This document shows, piece after piece, positions 51,877 through 60,450 of a stretch of DNA of 64,000 nt (the first letter of the stretch is position 1; the number at the start of each line of letters is the position of its first letter). Source of the stretch: Chryseobacterium oranimense (GTDB taxonomy: Bacteria > Bacteroidota > Bacteroidia > Flavobacteriales > Weeksellaceae); the NCBI RefSeq assembly GCF_900129755.1, contig NZ_FQWT01000002.1:310001-374000 (forward strand), in the 5' to 3' direction. The notes under the pieces are model-generated. The model saw only the letters and a list, made by a program, of their open reading frames with translations. It was not told the origin of the DNA and searched no databases. Both the position numbers and the translations under genes were made by a program.

Positions 51877-52737
51877 ATGAAAAGACCAAGCTACGCTACA
51901 GATAAAGTATTAAAAACATTCATCAAAAATGCCCTGGAAGAAGACATTCAGGATGGTGACCACTCTACCCTTTCCACAATTCCAAAGGATTTGAAGCAGA
52001 GCGCCAAGCTTCTGGTAAAGCAGGACTGTATTTTAGCAGGTGTTGAGCTGGCGGAGATTATTTTTAAAACTTTTGATAAGGATTTAAAAGTCGAAATTTT
52101 CATTAAAGACGGACAGGCTGCCAAAATAGGTGATATTGCATTCATTGTAACAGGAAGCGCAAGATCAATTTTATCAACGGAAAGACTTGTCCTGAACTGT
52201 ATGCAGAGAATGAGCGGAATTGCAACCCTTACTCATGACTGGGATTCCAGACTGGTGGGAACCAAAACAAAGCTTTTAGACACCAGAAAAACAACTCCTA
52301 ATTTCAGGGTATGTGAAAAATGGGCCGTTGCCATAGGCGGTGGAACCAACCACAGATATGGTCTGTATGATATGATTATGCTGAAAGACAATCACATTGA
52401 TTATAACGGAAGCATTACCAACGCTGTTAAAATGGCAAAAGACTATATCAAGACCAACAAGAAAAAATTAAAAATCGAAGTTGAGACCAGAAGCCTGGAG
52501 GAAGTTAAGGAAGCCATTAAAGCCAAAGTAGACAGGATCATGCTTGACAATATGAATGTTGCCATGATGAAGCAGGCTGTAGAAATGATCAATGGGTCAT
52601 GCGAGTCTGAAGCTTCAGGTGGAATCACCCGGGATATGTTAAAAGAAATTGCATCAGCAGGGGTTACTTATATCTCTGCCGGAGCCCTTACCCACTCTGC
52701 TGAAAATATCGATTTGAGTCTCAAAGCCGTGAAATAG
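51877..52737 (+). CDS. nadC: Nicotinate-nucleotide diphosphorylase (carboxylating)
   Basis: This 286-residue protein has E-E-D-I-Q-D-G-D-H-S-T at the N-terminus, L-L-D-T-R-K-T-T-P-N-F-R (phosphoribosyl/quinolinate binding), G-G-G-T-N-H-R-Y-G-L-Y-D-M-I-M-L-K-D-N-H, and V-E-T-R-S-L-E-E, all typical of quinolinate phosphoribosyltransferase. It converts quinolinate and PRPP to nicotinate mononucleotide. The length is normal. It ends the nitroreductase-nadB-nadC operon; a 209-base AT-rich gap follows. Confidence 0.97.
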   Translation: MKRPSYATDKVLKTFIKNALEEDIQDGDHSTLSTIPKDLKQSAKLLVKQDCILAGVELAEIIFKTFDKDLKVEIFIKDGQAAKIGDIAFIVTGSARSILSTERLVLNCMQRMSGIATLTHDWDSRLVGTKTKLLDTRKTTPNFRVCEKWAVAIGGGTNHRYGLYDMIMLKDNHIDYNGSITNAVKMAKDYIKTNKKKLKIEVETRSLEEVKEAIKAKVDRIMLDNMNVAMMKQAVEMINGSCESEASGGITRDMLKEIASAGVTYISAGALTHSAENIDLSLKAVK

Positions 52738-52946
52738 CGTTATATTTTTAATAAAAACAGCACCTATTTGTTAAAAACTCAATAATATGATTTTTTTCAT
52801 GTAAAAATTCAATTATTATTCATTGCATTGAAAACCAATAAGTTGAATCTTATTAAGATTGAGTAAAAATTAACATACAGTTAATATTAGTTAAATTTTA
52901 TTTCGCGAATTTTGCAGAAAATTAAATCTAACTATTACTAACGATT

Positions 52947-55487
52947 ATGAAATTAATCAACAAATCGATGCTATCCGTAGTGATTACACTATCTACAGCC
53001 AGCGTCTATTATGCTCAACAGGTTCAGGATACAGTGAAAACTAAATCCAATGACATTGAACAAGTTGTATTAACTGGTGTTGCCGATATCGCCAAAGATA
53101 GAAAAACACCGGTAGCAGTTTCAACAATTAAAGAAGCACAGATTGTTGAAAAATTAGGAAATCAGGAATTCCCTGAGATCTTAAATACGACTCCGTCTGT
53201 TTACGCTACAAAAGCCGGTGGAGGATTTGGAGACTCTAAATTAAATATTAGAGGTTTCAGCCAAAATAACATTGCTGTAATGGTAAATGGTATGCCTGTA
53301 AATGATATGGAGAATGGTGCTGTATACTGGTCTAACTGGGCAGGACTTTCTGATGTAACTTCAGCAATGCAGGTACAAAGAGGTCTTGGTTCTTCAAAGT
53401 TAGCAATTGCATCTATCGGAGGTACAGTAAATGTTTTAACAAGAGCTGCTGATAAAAAACAAGGAGGAATTGTTTCTTTAGGATTAGGTAACGACGACTA
53501 TGTAAAAACTTTATTCGCCTATAATACAGGAAAATCTGCCAAAGGATGGTCTTCTTCATTCTTAATGAGTAGAACAGCTGGTTCTATGTATGCAGATGGA
53601 ACTAAATTTGAAGGATATAACTATTATTTTGCTTTAGGATACAACAAACCTGGAGGTAACCATGACTTCCAGTTTACGATCACCGGAGCTCCTCAATGGC
53701 ACAACCAAAGATCTTTCGCATCAACAATTGACAATTATATTAACTTCAACCAGGATCATGACGGAACACCAGATAGAAGATACAACTCTGACTGGGGATA
53801 TCTGAATGGTAGAGAGTATTCTGCAAGAGTAAACTATTACCATAAGCCAGTAATGTCTTTAAACTGGGACTGGACGATAAGCGAGAAATCAAAACTAAAT
53901 ACAGTTGTTTACGCTTCTTTTGGTAGAGGTGGTGGTACCAATACTACAGGTAGTGCAAACGGTAAAAGTTTAAATACTTTCAGAGATCCTGTTACTGGTC
54001 TTTACAATTTTGATGCAATTTATGCAGCAAATCAAGCTTCAGATCCTTCAAAAGGAGTTCTGATTAGAAATGCTTCTATCAATTCTCATAACTGGTTTGG
54101 AGTAATTTCGTCTTTCAACCATACTTTTAATGAAAATTTAAAGCTAAGCGCAGGTATTGATGGAAGATATTATAAAGGATACCATTATCAGGTAGTTAGT
54201 GATCTATTAGGTGGATCCGGATATCTTGATAAAAATAACAAGAATATCGGTAACAATATCGTAACTGCAACTGAAGGTACAGATCCTAAATGGAATCCTT
54301 TCGGAGGAAAGCTAATGGATATCAATAACAGAATTGGATACAGCAATGATTCTAACGTGCTTTGGTATGGTGCTTTCGGACAATTAGAGTATAATAAAAA
54401 TAATTTCTCGGCATTTGTACAGGGATCGGTTTCCAACCAAGGTTTCCAAAGAATAGATAACTTTATCATTGATAATGTTACTAAATCCAAGAATGGTACT
54501 ATTATGCCTACAACAACCGATTATAAAAATTTAGTTGGTTATAATATTAAGGGAGGAGCCAATTATAATATCGACGAACACCATAATGTATTTGGAAATG
54601 TTGGATATTATGAAAAACAACCTTTCTTTAACTCAATCTATAGAAGTAACGAGAACGTAGTTTCTCCTGATGCTACTAACGAAAAAATCTTTGGAGTAGA
54701 ATTAGGATACGGATTTAGATCTGCTAAATTCAATGCTAATGTAAACATCTACAGAACTACTTGGGATGACAGATATCAAAGAAAAACAGGATTATCTTAT
54801 ACAGCCCCTGTAACCAATGTAAGAACTACTTATTATGCAGAGATTAACGGTCTTAGTGAGGTTCACCAAGGTATTGAATTTGATGCTAATTTAACTCTTA
54901 ACAAATTCTTATCTGCTTATGGAATGTTCTCAGTAGGAGATTGGCATTATAACGGAACTGCAAACGCTTCATTATTCAACGATGCAGATAACTCACCGTT
55001 CAATCTACCTGGAACTTCATCTAATGAAACTACTTTAAATTTAGATAAAGTAAAAGTAGGTGAATCTGCTCAGATGACTGCTGCATTAGGTATTACAGTT
55101 ACTCCTGTTAAAGATTTGAAAATTGATGCTAACTGGAGATATGCAAACAAGCTATATTCTTCATTAGATGTATATTCTTACAGCAGTTCTTCTGCTAAAG
55201 GAGCACTACAGCTTCCTGACTATCATTTATTTGATGTAGGTATTTCTTACAAAATCAGACTAAACAATCCTTCTCAATTCTTTACAATCAGAGGGAACGT
55301 TTACAACTTGTTTGATACTACTTATATTGCAGAATCTCTTACAGCTATTCATGCTGATGATACCCCTACTGGTTCAACTCAGACTTACGAACAAGCAGGA
55401 AGACTATATAATGGTGTTGCTAAGGCTAACCAGGTATTCTTCGGATTCGGTAGAACATGGGCTGCAACATTATCATTCAACTTCTAA
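52947..55487 (+). CDS. TonB-dependent outer-membrane receptor
   Basis: This 846-residue protein has a signal peptide ending near Y-Y-A-Q-Q. A plug domain follows (K-T-P-V-A-V-S-T-I-K, N-I-R-G-F-S-Q-N-N-I-A-V-M-V-N-G), then a long 22-stranded barrel with many aromatic/glycine strands, ending F-G-R-T-W-A-A-T-L-S-F-N-F. There is no N-terminal carboxypeptidase-like (SusC-type) domain, so it is a simple receptor rather than a SusC protein, and there is no SusD neighbour. The substrate is unknown. The segment D-H-D-G-T-P-D-R-R-Y resembles the repeats of the small protein at 34089. A strong terminator follows. Confidence 0.93.
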   Translation: MKLINKSMLSVVITLSTASVYYAQQVQDTVKTKSNDIEQVVLTGVADIAKDRKTPVAVSTIKEAQIVEKLGNQEFPEILNTTPSVYATKAGGGFGDSKLNIRGFSQNNIAVMVNGMPVNDMENGAVYWSNWAGLSDVTSAMQVQRGLGSSKLAIASIGGTVNVLTRAADKKQGGIVSLGLGNDDYVKTLFAYNTGKSAKGWSSSFLMSRTAGSMYADGTKFEGYNYYFALGYNKPGGNHDFQFTITGAPQWHNQRSFASTIDNYINFNQDHDGTPDRRYNSDWGYLNGREYSARVNYYHKPVMSLNWDWTISEKSKLNTVVYASFGRGGGTNTTGSANGKSLNTFRDPVTGLYNFDAIYAANQASDPSKGVLIRNASINSHNWFGVISSFNHTFNENLKLSAGIDGRYYKGYHYQVVSDLLGGSGYLDKNNKNIGNNIVTATEGTDPKWNPFGGKLMDINNRIGYSNDSNVLWYGAFGQLEYNKNNFSAFVQGSVSNQGFQRIDNFIIDNVTKSKNGTIMPTTTDYKNLVGYNIKGGANYNIDEHHNVFGNVGYYEKQPFFNSIYRSNENVVSPDATNEKIFGVELGYGFRSAKFNANVNIYRTTWDDRYQRKTGLSYTAPVTNVRTTYYAEINGLSEVHQGIEFDANLTLNKFLSAYGMFSVGDWHYNGTANASLFNDADNSPFNLPGTSSNETTLNLDKVKVGESAQMTAALGITVTPVKDLKIDANWRYANKLYSSLDVYSYSSSSAKGALQLPDYHLFDVGISYKIRLNNPSQFFTIRGNVYNLFDTTYIAESLTAIHADDTPTGSTQTYEQAGRLYNGVAKANQVFFGFGRTWAATLSFNF

Positions 55488-55519
55488 TAAGATCACAATA
55501 TTAGATTTTATAAATATCT

Positions 55520-55544
55520 ATCCCGGCTTTTCGCCGGGATTTTT
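55520..55544 (+). terminator. Terminator after the TonB-dependent receptor
   Basis: A perfect 8-base stem ATCCCGGC / GCCGGGAT with loop TTTTC is followed by TTTTG. Confidence 0.83.
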
Positions 55545-55546
55545 GC

Positions 55547-55554
55547 TATATTTG
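55547..55554 (+). promoter_or_regulatory. Promoter -7 box of the 55572 membrane protein
   Basis: A perfect TATATTTG immediately follows the terminator and ends 17 bases before ATG 55572. It excludes the GTG at 55554 as the start. Confidence 0.5.
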
Positions 55555-55571
55555 TGTACAAAAAATTGAAT

Positions 55572-56003
55572 ATGGATTTTTACAAGATTTTGCTTAATGC
55601 ACACAAAGGATTCGGGTATCTTGAACTTCTTTTGGTCTCATTATTTATTATTGCCCTTTTAGCTACAATGTTCGGCTTCAGTGGTAAAGTGAACAAATTT
55701 TTAAAGAAGACAACACTCTTTACGATGATTTTCTTCCACGTTCAGTTTTTAATAGGAATCATCATGCTCGTGATCAATTTCACAAAAGGATTGGATATGG
55801 GATCAGTAATGAAAAATGCTGATTTGAGATTCCAATATGTGGAACATCCGTTTTCCATGTTGATCGCTGCAGTATTGATGACCATCATCAATAAAAAAGT
55901 GAAGTCCAATGACACAATTTCGTTAGGAATTGTAATTATGGGGCTTATTGCTGCAGGTTTATTTGCATTCGCGTTCCCTTGGACAAGAGTCTTTGGGGCT
56001 TAA
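55572..56003 (+). CDS. Small integral membrane protein
   Basis: This 143-residue protein has four predicted hydrophobic helices (about 15-37, 48-70, 92-110 and 120-138) separated by short charged loops. The sequence H-K-G-F-G-Y-L-E near the N-terminus and H-V-Q-F-L-I-G in helix 2 hold histidines that could bind heme or interact with partners, recalling cytochrome-b-like four-helix proteins; this is a weak analogy. No family is assigned. It stands alone between a terminator and asd. Confidence 0.75.
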   Translation: MDFYKILLNAHKGFGYLELLLVSLFIIALLATMFGFSGKVNKFLKKTTLFTMIFFHVQFLIGIIMLVINFTKGLDMGSVMKNADLRFQYVEHPFSMLIAAVLMTIINKKVKSNDTISLGIVIMGLIAAGLFAFAFPWTRVFGA

Positions 56004-56012
56004 AACATAAAA

Positions 56013-56038
56013 TACAAAGTGGAGTTGATCACTTTGTA
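56013..56038. repeat. Inverted repeat upstream of asd
   Basis: A perfect 9-base inverted repeat TACAAAGTG ... CACTTTGTA flanks an 8-base loop, 31 bases before the asd ATG. It has no T-run, so it is more likely an operator or leader structure than a terminator. Confidence 0.5.
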
Positions 56039-56069
56039 AAAGTTTAACCTTAAATTTTTAATTAAATCA

Positions 56070-57062
56070 ATGAAAGTAGCTGTAGTAGGTTCAACAGGAA
56101 TGGTTGGACAAGTTATGCTTAAAGTTTTGGAGGAGAGAAACTTCCCTGTAACAGAATTAATTCCGGTAGCATCCGAAAAATCTGTAGGCAAGAAGGTGAA
56201 GTATAAACAGGAAGAATTTACCATTGTAAGCATGAAAGACGCTATAGCTGCCAAACCGGATATTGCCATTTTTTCTGCCGGAGGAGGTACTTCTCTTGAA
56301 TTTGCCCCTCTTTTTGCTGAAGTAGGTACCACGGTGATTGATAATTCTTCAGCATGGAGAATGGACCCTACTAAAAAACTGGTTGTTCCGGAGATCAATG
56401 CCAATATTTTAACAATAGAAGATAAGATCATTGCCAATCCGAACTGCTCTACCATTCAGTTGGTAATGGTGCTGGGCCCATTGAATAAAAAATATGACCT
56501 GAAAAGAGTGATCGTTTCCACGTATCAGTCTGTAACAGGAACAGGGAAAAATGCCGTTGATCAGCTTAACGCTGAAATAAGTGGAGACGACAGCGTTGCC
56601 AAAGTTTACCCTTACCAGATCTTCAAAAATGCTCTTCCTCACTGCGATGTATTCAGCGATGATGACTATACTAAAGAAGAGATCAAATTAATGAAAGAGC
56701 CTAAGAAAATTTTAGGAGATGACACATTCAATCTTACAGCAACTGCAGTAAGGGTTCCTGTTCAGGGTGGACACTCAGAAAGCGTAAACATTGAATTCGA
56801 AAATGAATTTGACCTTGATGAAGTAAGAAAAATTTTATCTGAAACACCAGGTGTTGTCGTAATGGACAATGTGAAGAACAATGAATATCCAATGCCACTC
56901 TACTCCGAAGGTAAAGACGAAGTTTTTGTCGGAAGGATCAGACGGGACCTTTCCCAGCCGAAAACGCTCAACCTCTGGATCGTGGCAGACAATCTGCGAA
57001 AAGGAGCAGCAACAAACGCTGTACAGATTGCAGAATACCTAGTAGCAAACAACTTAGTTTAA
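56070..57062 (+). CDS. asd: Aspartate-semialdehyde dehydrogenase
   Basis: This 330-residue protein has the N-terminal NADP-binding loop G-S-T-G-M-V-G-Q, S-A-G-G-G-T-S, and the catalytic cysteine in A-N-P-N-C-S-T-I-Q. V-P-V-Q-G-G-H-S holds the substrate-binding histidine. It reduces aspartyl phosphate to aspartate semialdehyde for lysine/diaminopimelate, methionine and threonine synthesis. The length fits the family. It is monocistronic with a terminator after it. Confidence 0.97.
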   Translation: MKVAVVGSTGMVGQVMLKVLEERNFPVTELIPVASEKSVGKKVKYKQEEFTIVSMKDAIAAKPDIAIFSAGGGTSLEFAPLFAEVGTTVIDNSSAWRMDPTKKLVVPEINANILTIEDKIIANPNCSTIQLVMVLGPLNKKYDLKRVIVSTYQSVTGTGKNAVDQLNAEISGDDSVAKVYPYQIFKNALPHCDVFSDDDYTKEEIKLMKEPKKILGDDTFNLTATAVRVPVQGGHSESVNIEFENEFDLDEVRKILSETPGVVVMDNVKNNEYPMPLYSEGKDEVFVGRIRRDLSQPKTLNLWIVADNLRKGAATNAVQIAEYLVANNLV

Positions 57063-57073
57063 ACTAACAAAAT

Positions 57074-57107
57074 AAAAAAGAGTCTCAGAATTGAGATTCT
57101 TTTTTTT
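57074..57107 (+). terminator. Terminator after asd
   Basis: The stem AGAGTCTCA / TGAGATTCT (one G-U pair) with loop GAAT is followed by a T-run. Confidence 0.83.
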
Positions 57108-57115
57108 ATCAAACT

Positions 57116-58117
57116 ATGGAAAATAAAAAGAACATTACCAGCACCAATAAAATAGGATTTCAAAAGCTTATTGCCGTTTTTGGAGTTATTCTGTTCGTAG
57201 GAAAGATCATTGCGTGGAAGCTTACCAACTCCGATGCAGTGTTTTCTGATGCCATGGAAAGTGTTGTCAATGTCATCAGTGCTTTTATGGGACTGTATTC
57301 CCTTCATCTTGCTGCAAAACCTAAAGATGAAGACCACCCGTACGGCCACGGAAAAGTAGAATTTGTAACTTCCGGAATCGAAGGTGCCCTAATCGCTATA
57401 GCAGGGATTATGATCATCTATGAAGGTGTAAACAGCCTTATTATAGGAAAAACATTGGCTAAGCTTGATCTCGGAATATGGATCATTGCGGCAACTGCTG
57501 TTGCCAATTACCTTATGGGATATATTTCCATTAAAAAAGGTCAGGCAGAAAACTCATTGGTTCTGGTTTCATCCGGAAAGCACCTGCAGTCTGATACCAT
57601 TACCACATTGGGGGTTGTCATCAGTTTAGTGGTGGTTTACTTTACAAAAATCTACTGGCTGGATTCCGTTGTCGCACTTATTTTTGGATTTTATATCATC
57701 TTTATAGGGTACAAAATTGTCAGAAAATCTTTAAGCGGCATTATGGATGAGCAGGACCCCGATCTGCTCAATCAGATTATCAGAGTACTCGAGGAAAACA
57801 GAAGAACAGAATGGATAGACGTCCATAATATGAAGATCCAGCAATTCGGTGCTAATCTCCATATTGATGCCCACATTACCTTGCCATGGTATTACAGCCT
57901 TCGGGAAGCCCATGACGAAATGGAAAAAATGATTATCCTTTTGGCTAAAAATACAAAGCGAAGTGTAGAATTCAACTTTCATATGGATGACTGCAAACCG
58001 ATATCCTGCCCTGTCTGCCAGATCAAAGACTGCCCTGTCCGCGAAAAAGATTTTGTCAAAAGAGTGAAATGGACTCCGGAAAATGTAACCAGCGTAGATA
58101 AACACACAGTAGATTAA
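57116..58117 (+). CDS. Cation diffusion facilitator with Cys-rich C-terminus
   Basis: This 333-residue protein has about six membrane helices and the CDF metal-site residues: D-A-M-E-S-V-V-N in helix 2, H-P-Y-G-H-G-K-V-E, and L-Q-S-D-T-I-T-T in helix 5. It exports divalent metals (Zn, Fe, Mn or Co) by proton antiport. The C-terminal cytoplasmic domain ends with H-M-D-D-C-K-P-I-S-C-P-V-C-Q-I-K-D-C, four cysteines and a histidine that are not part of the usual CDF fold and could form an extra metal site. It starts 8 bases after the asd terminator. Metal specificity is unknown. Confidence 0.92.
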   Translation: MENKKNITSTNKIGFQKLIAVFGVILFVGKIIAWKLTNSDAVFSDAMESVVNVISAFMGLYSLHLAAKPKDEDHPYGHGKVEFVTSGIEGALIAIAGIMIIYEGVNSLIIGKTLAKLDLGIWIIAATAVANYLMGYISIKKGQAENSLVLVSSGKHLQSDTITTLGVVISLVVVYFTKIYWLDSVVALIFGFYIIFIGYKIVRKSLSGIMDEQDPDLLNQIIRVLEENRRTEWIDVHNMKIQQFGANLHIDAHITLPWYYSLREAHDEMEKMIILLAKNTKRSVEFNFHMDDCKPISCPVCQIKDCPVREKDFVKRVKWTPENVTSVDKHTVD

Positions 58118-58171
58118 GTTTGAGAGTCAGAGAGTTTTAAGGTTTGAGAGTTTGTTTGTCAGTTCGAATCA

Positions 58172-58192
58172 CGAAACCCGTATCCCGAAACT
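58172..58192. repeat. Seven-base tandem repeat (CGAAACC type)
   Basis: Three heptads CGAAACC CGTATCC CGAAACT lie between the CDF gene and the exosortase pair; a CGAATCA heptad precedes them. The 19 bases at 58173-58191 match 59326-59344 on the other side of the exosortase pair at 17 of 19 positions. Confidence 0.5.
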
Positions 58193-58201
58193 TTCTTACT
58201 G

Positions 58202-58639
58202 CTATGTACCTGCTTTTCCCAACTGTTTCCTGTAATAAAACATCGGAACAATCAAAAGCAAAGCCAGTGGCTGAATCACAAATCTTCTCATATAAAAAGA
58301 AAAAAGATAGCCAACCTCAAACCGGTCATAGATACAATACAGATAGATCGGAAAAGTAATCGCAAAAATTATGGTAATCAGCAAAGCCCCCTGCACCGTC
58401 CATTGACGGTTTCTAAAAAGACACTGAATAATAAGGCAGGAAAAACCAAGATTAAGGATAAACCTGAAAAGATGGCCTGCAATTAATTTTCCCCATACAA
58501 ACTGCGGAAACGGAATATTTTTATTCGCTTCATGAAAGTATTCCAGGAAAGGATCATAGAACATTTTGTCTTCCAGCATCCGTACGCTTATAAGCCCGCA
58601 GATTCCTGCTATGACCAAAAACCAGTTAAGAATTTTCAT
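58202..58639 (-). CDS. Exosortase F system-associated protein
   Basis: This 145-residue protein has four predicted membrane helices. It lies directly downstream of, and overlaps, xrtF (14 bases), which is the known arrangement of the flavobacterial exosortase F-associated protein. It starts M-K-I-L-N-W-F-L-V-I-A-G and contains the charged periplasmic segment D-P-F-L-E-Y-F-H-E-A. Its function in the XrtF system is not known. Its stop lies 10 bases from repeat DNA on the left. Confidence 0.85.
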   Translation of the reverse strand: MKILNWFLVIAGICGLISVRMLEDKMFYDPFLEYFHEANKNIPFPQFVWGKLIAGHLFRFILNLGFSCLIIQCLFRNRQWTVQGALLITIIFAITFPIYLYCIYDRFEVGYLFSFYMRRFVIQPLALLLIVPMFYYRKQLGKAGT

Positions 58640-59156
58640 TTTTTAAAGCAAAGAATTTAATCCATATCAGCCAAAGAACCACTACTGTTCCGTAGATCAC
58701 TGCCGGAAAAATAAAGTCGTGGAACATTTTTCCATATTCCGCATGATCTACCATGACGATATTCAGGCCTATTATTCGCAGAAGATTCATAATATATAGC
58801 AGAATCAGTCCGGCAAGGGCAAAAATGTACGTTTTGGCGCCTTTATAAAATGCAAAAACAAATGCCAGGAATAAGATCATTACAGAAACAGCATTACAAC
58901 CTTCCACCATCCTCGTTACGTAATTTTTCTTTACATAAAACCAGACCTGCTCGTTTTTCACATCATCATAAAGCAGTGTGGGAAAACCTGTAGTATTCTG
59001 TACAGACGCCACCTGGTTGGCAATCATTCGGGAAAAAGGATCCAGCCCTCCCTCTTTACTGACATTCAGGTAAAACTGGTACCCCAAAAGCAGCACCAGA
59101 TAAATGACAATGAACCTCAGCAAAATGCTTAATACTGGTTTAAAATCCTTTAGCAT
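58626..59156 (-). CDS. xrtF: Exosortase family protein XrtF
   Basis: This 176-residue membrane protein has the exosortase catalytic set: Cys87 in V-E-G-C-N-A-V-S-V, Arg127 in N-L-L-R-I-I-G, and His146 in F-H-D-F-I-F-P. It has about five helices and the short length typical of XrtF. Exosortases are sortase-like transpeptidases that cut PEP-CTERM-type tails and attach proteins to the cell envelope. The XrtF target is not established, and no clear PEP-CTERM-like substrate gene is adjacent. Start ATG at 59156. Confidence 0.9.
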   Translation of the reverse strand: MLKDFKPVLSILLRFIVIYLVLLLGYQFYLNVSKEGGLDPFSRMIANQVASVQNTTGFPTLLYDDVKNEQVWFYVKKNYVTRMVEGCNAVSVMILFLAFVFAFYKGAKTYIFALAGLILLYIMNLLRIIGLNIVMVDHAEYGKMFHDFIFPAVIYGTVVVLWLIWIKFFALKNENS

Positions 59157-59208
59157 GATACAAAGATAAAAATTAGACGGAAACCTGAGCTAAAAATGTT
59201 TTATTTAG

Positions 59209-59243
59209 ATATCAGATTGCAGATACCAGATATCAGACATAAG
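59209..59243. repeat. Seven-base tandem repeat (ATATCAG type)
   Basis: Five heptads in a row: ATATCAG ATTGCAG ATACCAG ATATCAG ACATAAG. They lie upstream of xrtF in non-coding DNA. Confidence 0.55.
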
Positions 59244-59296
59244 ATTTTAAATTTATAAAAACTATTTGCTGGCAATTTAAACTCTCAAGCCAACCA

Positions 59297-59352
59297 CGAA
59301 ACTCGAATCCCGAAACTCGAGACTCGAAACCCGGATCCCAAAACCCTAAAAT
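59297..59352. repeat. Seven-base tandem repeat (CGAAACT/CGAATCC type)
   Basis: Eight heptads of the form CGAAACT CGAATCC CGAAACT CGAGACT CGAAACC CGGATCC, decaying into CAAAACC CTAAAAT. The period is 7 (also seen as 14). Confidence 0.65.
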
Positions 59353-59381
59353 CCTCAATTTATAAACTCCCATTAAATTAG

Positions 59382-59389
59382 TATATTTG
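59382..59389 (+). promoter_or_regulatory. Promoter -7 box of the amino-sugar kinase cluster
   Basis: A perfect TATATTTG ends 10 bases before the ATG at 59400. Confidence 0.5.
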
Positions 59390-59399
59390 TTTCCATATT

Positions 59400-60419
59400 A
59401 TGACTTCCGAAAACGCAAAACGATTTTTTGAAAAATACCTGAATGAACCATCTTCTGAGTTTGTTACACTGGCTCAAAGCGGTTCTGCGAGAGTAAACTT
59501 TCTGGCCAGTTCCGGCTCCCAAAAGTACATTGTCACCAGCAATGAAAATATCCCGGAAAATGAAAGCTTCCTCTATTATTCTGACATATTCTCTGAACTT
59601 CACCTTAACACACCTGAAATTTTTGCTGTTTCAGAGGACAGGAAAATATATATCCAGGAATTTCTTGGAGCACAAACCCTATCTGAAATAATTGCAACAG
59701 AAGGACTTTCTTCCCAGGTAAAAGCACTGGTAAAACAGACTCTTGAAAAACTTTTTCAGCTTCAGACCAGAACCCAGGGGAAAATTGATTTTTCAAGAAC
59801 TTTTGAATATGAAAGTTATGATGAGTTTCCTGTGACGCATGACCTGTATTATTTCAAAAATTTTGTCGCTGATGTTCTCGAGCTTGAATACCGTAAGTCC
59901 GACCTGTTGAAAGAGTTTAAACAAATTTCCAGGCTTATTGAAAGTCTTGAACCCAGGGGGATCATGATCCGCGATTTTCAGGCAAGGAATATTATGGTGG
60001 ATGAAGATCATAGAGTTTCATTCATCGATTATCAGTCCGCCATGGAAGGCCCGCTAATGTACGATGTGATCTCTTTTCTTTTTCAGGCTAAAGCCAATTT
60101 TCCTGAAGATTTTAAAAATGAAATGCTTGATTACTACATCGGACAATTTGAAAATCAGGAAGTTCAACACCAACTAAGAAATTCGGTAAAACCAATCCAG
60201 ATGATGAGATTTCTGCAGGTACTTGGAGCTTACGGCTTCAGAGGACTGATCCAAAGGAAGCAGCATTTTATGGCAAGCCTGGAAAAAGGAATTGAAAATA
60301 TCACAATGTTTGCCCATTCATGGGAACAGATGAACAACTATCCGGAGCTGAAAAAAGTAATAGAACAACTGTCTTCGGAAGAATCGAAAATGAAAGTTAA
60401 TACAATTTTAAACCATTAA
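59400..60419 (+). CDS. Aminoglycoside phosphotransferase-fold sugar kinase (AmgK-like)
   Basis: This 339-residue protein has the APH/choline kinase fold: catalytic loop I-R-D-F-Q-A-R-N-I-M with the Asp base, and the metal-binding segment F-I-D-Y-Q-S-A-M-E-G-P-L. The R-D-F-Q-x-R-N form matches AmgK, the anomeric MurNAc/GlcNAc kinase of cell-wall recycling, rather than antibiotic kinases. The downstream genes include a MurU-like nucleotidyltransferase, the AmgK partner in Pseudomonas. It is inferred to phosphorylate recycled MurNAc or GlcNAc. It has no signal peptide. Confidence 0.85.
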   Translation: MTSENAKRFFEKYLNEPSSEFVTLAQSGSARVNFLASSGSQKYIVTSNENIPENESFLYYSDIFSELHLNTPEIFAVSEDRKIYIQEFLGAQTLSEIIATEGLSSQVKALVKQTLEKLFQLQTRTQGKIDFSRTFEYESYDEFPVTHDLYYFKNFVADVLELEYRKSDLLKEFKQISRLIESLEPRGIMIRDFQARNIMVDEDHRVSFIDYQSAMEGPLMYDVISFLFQAKANFPEDFKNEMLDYYIGQFENQEVQHQLRNSVKPIQMMRFLQVLGAYGFRGLIQRKQHFMASLEKGIENITMFAHSWEQMNNYPELKKVIEQLSSEESKMKVNTILNH

Positions 60420-60421
60420 CA

Positions 60422-60438
60422 TTCTTTAAGTTTTTAAG
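60422..60438. repeat. Left arm of a 17-base inverted repeat flanking the GxxExxY gene
   Basis: TTCTTTAAGTTTTTAAG is the exact reverse complement of 60884-60900. It lies just upstream of the GxxExxY start. Confidence 0.65.
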
Positions 60439-60450
60439 AATATTAAGCTG

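Noticed and set aside
50293..52737. Expectation of a complete nadABC operon.
   Set aside because: Only nadB and nadC are present; nadA is not found between or next to them and must lie elsewhere.
52947..55487. TonB-dependent receptor as part of a polysaccharide utilisation locus (SusC).
   Set aside because: It lacks the SusC-type N-terminal domain, and no SusD-like or glycoside hydrolase gene lies nearby.
58172..59352. Repeats considered as a CRISPR array.
   Set aside because: The units are 7 bases without unique spacers of 30 or so bases, and there are no cas genes.
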